A DNA stretch of 9,707 nucleotides from Propionibacteriales bacterium. GTDB taxonomy: Bacteria > Actinomycetota > Actinomycetes > Propionibacteriales > Propionibacteriaceae. The DNA is taken from positions 1-9,707 of the forward strand of contig JAKDKP010000039.1 of the NCBI GenBank assembly GCA_030453285.1. Direction: 5' to 3'. A program made the position numbers and the translations under genes. Under the pieces are notes generated by a model. The model was given only the letters and a program-made list of their open reading frames with translations, made no database searches and was not told where the DNA came from. Below, in pieces: positions 1 to 6,141 of the stretch (position 1 is its first letter; each line of letters opens with the position of its first letter).

Positions 1-393
1 GAGCACGACCAGGTGATTGCCATCAAGGCCAGTGGCCAGATCACGCGCAGCGATGTCAGCGAGGTCGCGGTCAAGGGCCGCGACACGATGGGCGTGAAGT
101 TCGTCGGGGTGAAGGGTGACGACTCCGTGGTCGCGATTGCCATCAACCCCGAGGCCACCGAGGAGGAGATGTCGGTCGCCGAGGAGGCTGCCGAGACCGG
201 CACCGAAGCCGGTTCGGGGGTCGGCTCGGACCGGGCACCGGGCACGGCCGAGGAGAATTCCGGGGTTGTCCCCGACGCGGCTGACGTGCCGCAGGCCGAT
301 GACGCGGGTATCGTCGACACCGACACCGACACAGCCGCGTCCGTCGAAGACGTCGACGATTCCCCCGCGGCAGAGGAGGACAGCAGTGAGTGA
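1..393 (+). CDS. gyrA: DNA gyrase subunit A, C-terminal end (partial)
   Basis: This is the last 130 residues of the gyrase A subunit; the 5' part lies outside the window. Gyrase introduces negative supercoils into DNA as an A2B2 complex. The first 50 or so residues (ending VVAIAINPE) match the final beta-pinwheel blade that wraps DNA, with the typical pattern QVIAIKASGQITR followed by VAVKGRDTMGVKFV. After it comes a tail of about 75 residues very rich in Asp, Glu, Ala and Thr, including a TDTDTD run. Acidic GyrA tails are known in other bacteria to tune wrapping and supercoiling; that role here is inference. The TGA stop overlaps the GTG start of the next gene by 8 bases, so the two are probably translationally coupled. 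The frame is open from base 1. Confidence 0.93.
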   Translation, partial: EHDQVIAIKASGQITRSDVSEVAVKGRDTMGVKFVGVKGDDSVVAIAINPEATEEEMSVAEEAAETGTEAGSGVGSDRAPGTAEENSGVVPDAADVPQADDAGIVDTDTDTAASVEDVDDSPAAEEDSSE

Positions 394-1795
394 GCGCCGC
401 CCCGGGGCTGATCGCCCCGCCGTGGATGAGGAGGACACCCTCATCCGCCCCGGCCGTGACTTCTACGGCTCCGACGGTGCGCCGACGACTGTGGACGGTG
501 CGTCAGCGTCTGGCGACCGGACCTCCTCGGGTCCGTCCACCAACGCTCGTGCGCAGCGCAGTGCGACCAACGGTGGCTCGGGGGCCGTCGCGCCCGCGTC
601 ACCGTCGGCGCTCAGCCGTGACCGTGAGGAGCAGCCGGCGTCACCGGTCCAGCCGCGCGCGACCGCGCAGAGCCAGGCCAGCAAGCCGCCGACGGCTTCT
701 CCTGGCTCGAACACCTCAGGCGGTGGATTGCGTCAGAAGGGCAAGGGCAAGCGGCGCCCCTCCGGCTCGGCCCAACAGAAGCCGGATCAGACGGTTCGCT
801 CGCCAGCGAATCAGGGGTCGGCGGTGCAGGGGCGGCCGATGGACGCGCAACTGCCCAGCGCTCGCACCCTCAATACCCCGGCATCCAATGCCCAGAAGTC
901 CAATGCGTCGGCACCGCAGTCGGGCGCTGGACAGTCCGGCACCGCCGCCAGCTCACCATCGGGCAACCCGCCGACCTTGGCTGAACGCATCATGAAGCGG
1001 CTGCCACCGCCGCCGGAGAAGATGCGCGCCCAGCAGGTGCGAGCCGACGAGGCCAAGGCGACCGCTCAGGGCCGTGCCCCGGAGGCCGGTCAGTCGCTCG
1101 ACGACGACGCACCTACCCGCCCCCAGCCCCGGGTGAGCGATCAACCGTCCGCCGACTCGGCGAACCGGGGCGAACGAACCGGCGCCGCGGCAGCGGCCGG
1201 GGCGGCTGCTGGTGCCGTCGGCGGGGCTGCCGTCTCGTCTCGTACGGGGTCGCCGGAGACCACCACGCAGCCACGCGGTGGTGCGGACGTCACGACTCCC
1301 AACCGGAGCAGTACGCCCAACCGGGCCAGTGGCGCAAGCGCTTCCAGTGCGGCGGGCTCGGGGACCAGCCCGGTCGCTTCCACCCGGGAGCGGTTGACCA
1401 GTGATGCCGGACGTTCGCCGCGGCGTACCAGGCGGGCACGGCTGCGGCTGGCGCGGGTCGACCCGTGGTCGGTGATGAAGACGTTCTTCCTGTTCTCCAT
1501 TGCCGGCGGGATCATGGCCTGCGTCGCCGTCGGTGTTGTCTGGACGGTGGTGGAGAGCTCGGGCCTCTTCGATCAGGTCGACCAGGTGGTCAAGGATGTC
1601 GTCAGCCAGCCGGGGGATGACACGCCGTTCTCGGTGGCGGCCTACCTCAACTGGCAGCGCGTGATGGCCTTCACGGCACTGCTGGCCTGTATCGACGTGA
1701 TCATCTTCACCGCGCTCGCCACCTTGGGTGCCTTCCTCTACAACCTCTCCGCCACCATGCTCGGCGGCTTCGAGGTCACCCTCGCCGAGGACTGA
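386..1795 (+). CDS. DUF3566 family membrane protein with long disordered N-terminus
   Basis: The product is about 469 residues. I chose GTG at 386 because a Shine-Dalgarno-like GAGGAGG lies at 373-379 and the reading becomes MSERRPGADR, while the open frame further upstream only shadows gyrA. Residues 1 to about 350 are low complexity (Ser, Pro, Ala, Gly, Thr, Gln, Arg) and probably disordered. The conserved part is at the C-terminus: a basic stretch RRTRRARLRLARVDPWSVMK, a membrane helix around 364-387, a loop with LFDQVDQVVKDV, and a second helix around 424-450 followed by YNLSATMLGGFEVTLAED. This is the DUF3566 pattern found just downstream of gyrA in many Actinobacteria. The exact function is unknown; a role at the cell envelope or division site has been proposed for mycobacterial relatives. 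The basic segment before helix 1 suggests a cytoplasmic N-terminus. Confidence 0.88.
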   Translation: MSERRPGADRPAVDEEDTLIRPGRDFYGSDGAPTTVDGASASGDRTSSGPSTNARAQRSATNGGSGAVAPASPSALSRDREEQPASPVQPRATAQSQASKPPTASPGSNTSGGGLRQKGKGKRRPSGSAQQKPDQTVRSPANQGSAVQGRPMDAQLPSARTLNTPASNAQKSNASAPQSGAGQSGTAASSPSGNPPTLAERIMKRLPPPPEKMRAQQVRADEAKATAQGRAPEAGQSLDDDAPTRPQPRVSDQPSADSANRGERTGAAAAAGAAAGAVGGAAVSSRTGSPETTTQPRGGADVTTPNRSSTPNRASGASASSAAGSGTSPVASTRERLTSDAGRSPRRTRRARLRLARVDPWSVMKTFFLFSIAGGIMACVAVGVVWTVVESSGLFDQVDQVVKDVVSQPGDDTPFSVAAYLNWQRVMAFTALLACIDVIIFTALATLGAFLYNLSATMLGGFEVTLAED

Positions 1796-1819
1796 GCCCC
1801 GGCCCATTGCTCTTCTGCA

Positions 1820-1851
1820 GACCCGGACGTTCCCGCGGGAACGTCCGGGTC
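1820..1851 (+). terminator. Rho-independent terminator after the gyrA-DUF3566 unit
   Basis: A perfect 32-base palindrome can form a 14-bp stem (GACCCGGACGTTCC pairing with GGAACGTCCGGGTC) around a CGCG loop, followed by a short TTTA tract. It starts 25 bases after the DUF3566 stop codon and precedes a separate promoter, so it probably ends the gyr transcript. The U-tract is short, as is usual in high-GC actinobacteria. Confidence 0.8.
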
Positions 1852-1873
1852 TTTACGTGTCTCCGCGAGATAC

Positions 1874-1902
1874 TTGATCGACCGTTCTAGAACGACTATT
1901 CT
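1874..1902 (+). promoter_or_regulatory. Promoter of the TetR/PH-like operon with palindromic operator
   Basis: A -35-like TTGATC (1874-1879) and a -10-like TATTCT (1897-1902) are separated by 17 bases. The ATG of the next gene begins 6 bases after the -10, so the transcript is probably leaderless; no ribosome binding site is visible. The spacer contains a perfect 12-bp palindrome, CGTTCTAGAACG (1883-1894), placed where a bound repressor would block RNA polymerase. The adjacent TetR protein is the likely ligand. Promoter and operator assignments are inferred from pattern alone. Confidence 0.6.
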
Positions 1903-1908
1903 TGTTTC

Positions 1909-2301
1909 ATGGGACGGCGACGCACCTTCGATGAGGACGAGGCGGTGACAACGGCTGCCGCACTGTTTCGCCGACAAGGGTACGAGGCAACCTCGGTCGA
2001 CGATCTGGTCACCGCCACCGGCGTGCACCGGGCCAGCCTGTACGGCGTCTTCGGCAGCAAGTACGGCTTGTTCCGCCGCGCACTGGACCAGGACCTCGCG
2101 GCCCTGAGCGACCAAGCGGCGAGGGGACACGGCGGACCGCCGCAGGATCGTCTCGACCTGACCTTGGTCGCGCTGCTCGAGCTGGCCCCGTCCGACGCGG
2201 CCGTTCGTCGGGTCGTGGGGGGCGCGCTCGATGCCGCACAGATCCCCGCTCAGGACCTCGGGAATCGTTTGATCCGTCGGGCCGGACTGCCCGCGCTCTG
2301 A
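1909..2301 (+). CDS. Short TetR/AcrR family transcriptional regulator
   Basis: A 130-residue protein with an N-terminal TetR-type DNA-binding domain: helix 1 FDEDEAVTTAAALFRRQGYEA and a helix-turn-helix around residues 27-49 (TSVDDLVTATGVHRASLYGVFGSK). The C-terminal ligand domain is only about 80 residues, shorter than the usual 130-150. It ends in a coherent GNRLIRRAGLPAL, which resembles the natural end of a subgroup of TetR proteins, so I do not think it is broken. The start ATG follows a -10 box by 6 bases, suggesting leaderless translation. It is 25 bases upstream of the PH-like gene and probably shares its transcript. It likely represses itself through the palindrome at 1883-1894. The ligand cannot be told from sequence. 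Confidence 0.85.
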   Translation: MGRRRTFDEDEAVTTAAALFRRQGYEATSVDDLVTATGVHRASLYGVFGSKYGLFRRALDQDLAALSDQAARGHGGPPQDRLDLTLVALLELAPSDAAVRRVVGGALDAAQIPAQDLGNRLIRRAGLPAL

Positions 2302-2326
2302 CCAACCATCACGACAGGAGACCGTC

Positions 2327-2686
2327 ATGCAGGAGAACACCATCACCCTCAGCGACAGCACCCTCACTGTGGAACCGCGGGGACTCGACAAACTGTGGTC
2401 CTTCCGGAATCGCCTGGAGATCCCGCTGGCACACGTGAAGGGCGCAACCTTCGACCCGGGCATGGAGCACGAACCCAAGGGGTGGCGCGGGCCTGGCCTG
2501 CGCCTTCCGGGCAAGTTGGCGGGCACCTTTCACGCCGAGGGAGAACGCCAGTTCTGGAACGTGTCCGGCTCCGACCGCACCGTGGTGATCGAGCTCGACA
2601 GCAGCGAGCACTTCACTCGCCTGATCATCTCCGCAGACGACCCTCGTGGGATCGTCGACACGATCAACCAGGCAGTACACGGCTAG
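2327..2686 (+). CDS. Small PH-like domain protein
   Basis: A 119-residue soluble protein with no signal peptide or membrane segment. It resembles a family of small bacterial pleckstrin-homology-like proteins, recognisable by the order LTVEPRGLDKLWSFRNRLEIPLAHV, then GLRLPGKLAGTF, then FWNVSGSDRTVVIELDSSEHFTRLIISADDP and a C-terminal helix (RGIVDTINQAV). This strand pattern followed by a closing helix is the PH fold. The family has no established biochemical role that I know of. A ribosome binding site AGGAGA lies about 6 bases before the ATG. It follows the TetR gene by 25 bases and is probably the regulated target of that operon. Family assignment is from pattern memory. Confidence 0.72.
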   Translation: MQENTITLSDSTLTVEPRGLDKLWSFRNRLEIPLAHVKGATFDPGMEHEPKGWRGPGLRLPGKLAGTFHAEGERQFWNVSGSDRTVVIELDSSEHFTRLIISADDPRGIVDTINQAVHG

Positions 2687-2750
2687 CCACTCAGGACCTC
2701 GAGGTGGTCAGCACCTGCCAGGCAGCCTCGGAGGGCAAGCCCAACTGGAT
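2687..2750. other. Convergent gap between the PH-like gene and the TetR gene
   Basis: This 64-base gap separates two genes that end towards each other. It holds a 10-bp palindrome ACCTCGAGGT (2696-2705) and a weak hairpin, AGGTG (2702-2706) with CACCT (2712-2716) around a 5-base loop. Neither has a U-tract, so a terminator is possible but not supported strongly. Confidence 0.3.
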
Positions 2751-3350
2751 CTATCGCATCAATCGCGCGAGCACGCGTCCCAGACTCGTCGGGTCCACCT
2801 GGTCGGGGTCAGCAAGAGTCTCGATGGCGAAGCCGTTGGACAGGGCCAGGATCGTTGTGCCCAGGTCGTCATCGCTGAGTCCGTCGCCGTCGTGCCGGCG
2901 TCCGTTGTCAGGGTGGAGGCGGCTCAGCGCGTCGGTGATCGCGGTACGCAGCTGGCGGCGGTGCTGCAGGAATCGTTCGTGGAGGACGGGTTGGCGGAGC
3001 GCGCGGGCCCAGTACTCGAGGAACAGCCGGTGCCAGTGGGGTTGATCGGCTGTCATGGAGCTCATCACGGCTGCGATGACCTCCGCGGCCGAACCTGACC
3101 CGGGCTCGAGCGCTGCCTGCTCGGCAGCCTGGACGCGACGGTGGACCTGATCATCCATCAGGGCGAGGAAGAGCTCGTCCTTGCTCGCGAAGTTGGAGTA
3201 CACCGCACCCTTGGTGAAGTCGGCGGCGCGGGCGATGTCGTCGATCGAGGCCCGATCGAAGCCGTTGTCGGCAAAGACCTCAAGAGCGGCCGCCAGGATG
3301 CGTTCCTGAACCTGGAGGCGGGTGGGGCGTGTTCGGCTGTGCTGAGTCAC
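2751..3350 (-). CDS. TetR/AcrR family transcriptional repressor, divergent from the SDR gene
   Basis: A 199-residue protein of normal TetR length. The N-terminal domain holds ERILAAALEVFADNGFDRA and a helix-turn-helix at residues 34-54 (ASIDDIARAADFTKGAVYSNF), then SKDELFLALMD, the usual end of the DNA-binding domain. The C-terminal domain (about 70-199) contains WHRLFLEYWARALRQPVLHERFLQHRRQLR, typical of TetR ligand and dimer regions. The start is GTG at 3350. On the minus strand a -10-like TATCCT (3363-3358) ends 7 bases before it, so a leaderless transcript is possible. The gene is divergent from the SDR/cupin operon with only 39 bases between starts, so it very likely controls that operon and itself. 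The inducer is unknown. Confidence 0.9.
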   Translation of the reverse strand: MTQHSRTRPTRLQVQERILAAALEVFADNGFDRASIDDIARAADFTKGAVYSNFASKDELFLALMDDQVHRRVQAAEQAALEPGSGSAAEVIAAVMSSMTADQPHWHRLFLEYWARALRQPVLHERFLQHRRQLRTAITDALSRLHPDNGRRHDGDGLSDDDLGTTILALSNGFAIETLADPDQVDPTSLGRVLARLMR

Positions 3351-3352
3351 GT

Positions 3353-3391
3353 TTGACAGGATACCACCGGGTATTCAATACTCTTCGGTAT
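3353..3391 (+). promoter_or_regulatory. Divergent TetR/SDR promoter with two operator-like inverted repeats
   Basis: For the SDR gene, TTGACA (3353-3358) and AATACT (3377-3382) form -35 and -10 boxes 18 bases apart, with the ATG at 3390 seven bases after the -10 and no ribosome binding site, so the mRNA is probably leaderless. Two inverted repeats occupy the promoter: ATACC-accg-GGTAT at 3361-3374 inside the spacer, and ATAC-tcttcg-GTAT at 3378-3391 across the -10 and the start codon. Their centres are 17 bp apart. Both carry the same ATAC/GTAT ends, so they look like paired sites for the divergent TetR protein. Confidence 0.62.
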
Positions 3392-4430
3392 GGAAACCAT
3401 CAGAAAGCGATTGGCTGTCGTCACCGGGGCGGCCGGATTCCTCGGCCGGCACCTGGTCGACGCACTGTTGACCAACGATTGGCAGGTGGTCGCCTTCTGC
3501 CGCCCATCAGACCGGTACGACCTCCTGCCGAGCGAGGTCAGTGTCGGGCTGGGAGACCTGACTGACCGCGATTGGACGCTGGCCGCGCTGCCAGGCGGCG
3601 TCGACACCGTCTTCCATGTCGCCGGGAACACCAGCACCTGGAGCCGGAACCGCGACGCTCAGTTCGCCGACAACGTCGATGGCACCGCCAACCTTGTTGA
3701 CGCAGCGCTGGCGAGCGGCGCCAGGCGCCTCGTCTTCACCTCGTCCATCTCCGCCTACGGTTACCAACCCGGGGTGCGGCTCGGTGCGGACACACCGTCC
3801 AACGCGCCGGAGCGGGGTGACAACTACGGGCGGAGCAAGCTCGCGGCCGAGAGAGTGATCAAGGACGCGTGTGCCGAACGGGGGTTGAATGCGATCATCC
3901 TCAACCCGGTCAACATCCTCGGTGCCGGCGACGCCACGAACTGGTCGAAGCAGTTGATCATGCCGATCTCCCGTGGCACGCTGCGGGTCGTCCCGCCTGG
4001 TACGGCCACCTGGGTCTGGGTCCATGACATCGTCGCCGCTCACCTGGCGGCTGCCGATGCCGGCGAACCGGGTACGAACATGATCATCGGCGGGGTGGAG
4101 GCGTCCTTCGCAGAGGTCGTGGCTGAGATTGCGGCCACTCTGGGAATCGAGCGCTCCGCCAGACCGACTCCTCGGATCGTGCTGGCAATGCTGATGGTTG
4201 CCTCGTCGGTCAAGGCGGCCATCAGCAGATCCGAGCCCGAACTCAGCCTCGCCAAGTATCGACGGGCGGTGGGGGACCTGCTGGTTGATGACGCCCCCGC
4301 CCGCAGCACACTCGGACTCAGGCACACCCCGCTGACCGAACAGATCACTGACACGGTCGCCTGGCTGCAGGAGGTCGGACTGCTCGATGCCGATCAGGTC
4401 AACTCCGAGCAGGCCGGAGCGCGGGCATGA
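3390..4430 (+). CDS. Extended SDR, NAD(P)-dependent epimerase/reductase
   Basis: A 346-residue cytosolic oxidoreductase of the extended short-chain dehydrogenase family. The Rossmann dinucleotide motif is TGAAGFLG (residues 12-19). GDLTD at 55-59 fits the adenine-binding acidic site. VFHVAGN around 74-80 and TSSISAYG around 117-124 lead to the catalytic pair Tyr146/Lys150 in YGRSK, with Ser118 or Ser119 as the catalytic serine. Sequence style is closest to dihydroflavonol-4-reductase-like and sterol-dehydrogenase-like epimerases, so a reductase or dehydrogenase acting on a hydroxy/keto substrate is likely, but the substrate cannot be named. The 3' end overlaps the cupin-like gene as ATGA, implying translational coupling. 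A divergent TetR gene and operator repeats suggest the operon is induced by a small molecule. Confidence 0.9.
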   Translation: METIRKRLAVVTGAAGFLGRHLVDALLTNDWQVVAFCRPSDRYDLLPSEVSVGLGDLTDRDWTLAALPGGVDTVFHVAGNTSTWSRNRDAQFADNVDGTANLVDAALASGARRLVFTSSISAYGYQPGVRLGADTPSNAPERGDNYGRSKLAAERVIKDACAERGLNAIILNPVNILGAGDATNWSKQLIMPISRGTLRVVPPGTATWVWVHDIVAAHLAAADAGEPGTNMIIGGVEASFAEVVAEIAATLGIERSARPTPRIVLAMLMVASSVKAAISRSEPELSLAKYRRAVGDLLVDDAPARSTLGLRHTPLTEQITDTVAWLQEVGLLDADQVNSEQAGARA

Positions 4431-5287
4431 GCACCGACCGGTCCTGGGTCGAGGTCGACGATGAACCACATCACGTCGAAAAGTTTCGCAATGATCTGGT
4501 CCGGGTGTACGAGGCCCGGATCCCGGCCGGCACCGCGACCCAGCTGCACCACCATTCGATCGACACCCGCTACGTGACCGTGTCCGGCGGCCGGTTCCGA
4601 TCCGATGAACCCGGTCGCCAACATCCACACACACGTCTGGGTCGTTCCATCACCCGGTCACGTCAGTTGATCTTGCTCGCGCGCCGCCTGCTCACCGGCT
4701 GGTTGCAGATGCCGTGCGGGACCCTGATCATCCAACCGCATGCCATGCATCCGTTGATCCACCAGGTGCGGGCCCATCCCCGCAATGCGGGACCGGTGCG
4801 GATGATCGGTGTCGAACTGCGCGATCGGGCCGTACGGAGCTCCACCATTCGGTCCCTGAGCGGGCTCGCCGTCGAGCATGCCGACCAGCGCGCGACGACC
4901 TATCGCATCGATCTCGCGCCGGGCACCACCACGGGCCCGATCCCCCTCGACCGCGGTGGCGTGCTGATCGTGGCCGAGGGCCAGGCCACTGTGGGGGCCA
5001 CAGACACCCGGACCGTCGGGGGCCCGGCCGCCGAATGGCTCGACGCCGGCACGGTCCGGATCGCGTCGGCACCACACCAGAGCCTGACTGCCGTGCTTGT
5101 GGTGCCCGAGGGCGGCGGCCGCCCGGATGCCTATGGCGTACGACCGATTCAGCGACCACCGTCCACTCGATGTGCGACATCCGCTGCAAATCGTGCCTGG
5201 GGAGCGCCGTTCCGGACTCGTGAACCGGGCGCCGAGCTCAACGAAGCTTCTCCCCGATGCCCTGGAGGCGTTCCCCCATGTGCTTGA
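4427..5287 (+). CDS. Cupin-like (two-domain) protein with anomalous C-terminal tail
   Basis: A 286-residue protein starting at ATG 4427, which overlaps the SDR stop by 4 bases. Residues 20-55 read like a cupin first motif: RVYEARIPAGTATQLHHHSIDTRYVTVSGG, with His41-43 as possible metal ligands but no clear Glu. A second His cluster (H104, H108, H112) follows in IIQPHAMHPLIHQ. Residues 155-228 look like a second jelly-roll half without the His motif (RIDLAPGTTTGPIPLDRGGVLIVAEGQATV). Coupling with the SDR suggests both act on one pathway. From about residue 238 (base 5138) the sequence becomes Arg/Pro/Ala-rich and unlike a folded domain, and the last 50 bases overlap the convergent HEPN gene. 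The native end may have been lost. Function is not established. Confidence 0.7.
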   Translation: MSTDRSWVEVDDEPHHVEKFRNDLVRVYEARIPAGTATQLHHHSIDTRYVTVSGGRFRSDEPGRQHPHTRLGRSITRSRQLILLARRLLTGWLQMPCGTLIIQPHAMHPLIHQVRAHPRNAGPVRMIGVELRDRAVRSSTIRSLSGLAVEHADQRATTYRIDLAPGTTTGPIPLDRGGVLIVAEGQATVGATDTRTVGGPAAEWLDAGTVRIASAPHQSLTAVLVVPEGGGRPDAYGVRPIQRPPSTRCATSAANRAWGAPFRTREPGAELNEASPRCPGGVPPCA

Positions 5288-5966
5288 CCCGGGCTTGACC
5301 CATGGTCGGGAGATTCACACTGCCGTACAAGTAGGTACCGACACCCGTCATCCTGACACTCGTCTCTCGGCGCCCAAGGTGAGCATCGCTGGCAAGTGAT
5401 GATTCCCGGATGGAGTGGATGGCCGTGTTGAACTCCCTAAGGGAATACTTCGAGCGATGCGCGATCACGTTGCGACAGGCCTTGGTGAGGTTCAGTAGAC
5501 GCCAGTCATCGTCGGTCAATGAGATCGCCTTGCGCAGTTGCCTGTCAGCCAGTTGTTGGCGTGCGGCACGGTCGTGCTCATCTCGGTCGGAGTAGGTGAC
5601 GTTCCGCCCCTTGGCATCGAGAATGCTGCGAATCTCCTGCGTTGTGGGGTGGTCACCGAGCCCCGAGTGCACGGTGACGCTTGCGCCGGGCACACGAGAA
5701 ATTCCTCGAGCTGCCTCAAGCTGCAGCTTCCCTTCGAGATGTTGAACGAACCTTCGCGAGTCTCTAGTCACGGAGTAGACTTGCCAGTCGGAGCGGAATG
5801 TTTCCCAGAGTTGCATCAGACTAACGAGACAATCTTCAGAGATCTTCCGTCGGGCCGGAAGGTCCTTGGGAACGAGTTCATGGAGTGTCCACCAGTGGCC
5901 GAGGACTCCATCAACGGAGTCCTGAAAATCGTCGAGCAGCATGTTGAGATTCGGTTTGTTTACCAT
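5238..5966 (-). CDS. HEPN-domain protein, putative ribonuclease (orphan)
   Basis: A 242-residue protein that I assign to the HEPN superfamily. The key signature is R-x4-H in ACRNVIAHRS: Arg165, Asn166, His170. In active HEPN RNases the Arg and His form the RNA-cleaving site. An N-terminal helix CLVSLMQLWETFRSDWQVYSV (about 46-66) resembles the WE-x-F helix of RiboL-PSP/MAE_28990-type HEPN proteins. The middle part (VTVHSGLGDHPTTQEIRSILDAKGRNVTY) fits the usual linker. No signal peptide or membrane helix is seen. DNA here is AT-richer than all neighbours, suggesting transfer. There is no nucleotidyltransferase, antitoxin or ATPase gene beside it, so it looks solitary. HEPN proteins act in toxin-antitoxin and anti-phage systems; a defence role here is inference. 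A non-catalytic HEPN is also possible. The start ATG 5966 lies 6 bases after a -10-like TAGACT, so it is probably leaderless. Confidence 0.68.
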   Translation of the reverse strand: MVNKPNLNMLLDDFQDSVDGVLGHWWTLHELVPKDLPARRKISEDCLVSLMQLWETFRSDWQVYSVTRDSRRFVQHLEGKLQLEAARGISRVPGASVTVHSGLGDHPTTQEIRSILDAKGRNVTYSDRDEHDRAARQQLADRQLRKAISLTDDDWRLLNLTKACRNVIAHRSKYSLREFNTAIHSIRESSLASDAHLGRRETSVRMTGVGTYLYGSVNLPTMGQARVKHMGERLQGIGEKLR

Positions 5967-5972
5967 GCCCCT

Positions 5973-5995
5973 AGTCTACCTTTCCCACGGGAAAG
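5973..5995 (-). promoter_or_regulatory. HEPN gene promoter region with 7+7 inverted repeat
   Basis: Minus-strand -10-like TAGACT (5978-5973) sits 6 bases before the ATG. Directly upstream is a perfect inverted repeat CTTTCCC-AC-GGGAAAG (5980-5995), where a regulator would block the promoter. No good -35 box is visible. No regulator gene is adjacent, so autoregulation or a distant factor is possible. Confidence 0.45.
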
Positions 5996-6141
5996 TCTTC
6001 GAAGGTTGCATTCAAGGATCGCACGCGGCCGTCGTAAAGTGGATACTCAATCTCAGCAAACGAAGCAGAATGCTGTTGCTGGAGCTCGGCCGAGGATGAG
6101 GCGCCGATTCATCCAAGGCGGTCCAGTGGGAGGATGCGACC

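Noticed and set aside
116..385. Upstream extension of the DUF3566 reading frame to ATG 116
   Set aside because: It lies wholly within gyrA in another frame; the GTG at 386 has a good ribosome binding site and gives the normal short overlap with gyrA.
953..1807. Long minus-strand open frame opposite the DUF3566 gene
   Set aside because: Arg/Gly-rich composition without a domain; an antisense shadow caused by high GC.
1796..1908. tRNA-Ile/tRNA-Ala genes expected after gyrA in some actinobacteria
   Set aside because: No cloverleaf-like sequence was seen; the gap holds a terminator and a promoter only.
3507..4634. 375-codon minus-strand open frame opposite the SDR gene
   Set aside because: The plus strand has clear SDR motifs; the antisense product is Arg/Gly/Pro-rich with no recognisable fold.
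5140..6141. Insertion sequence or phage integration at the AT-rich segment
   Set aside because: No transposase, integrase, terminal inverted repeats or target duplication was seen; only a short direct repeat GCTTGACCC (5282-5290 and 5293-5301).
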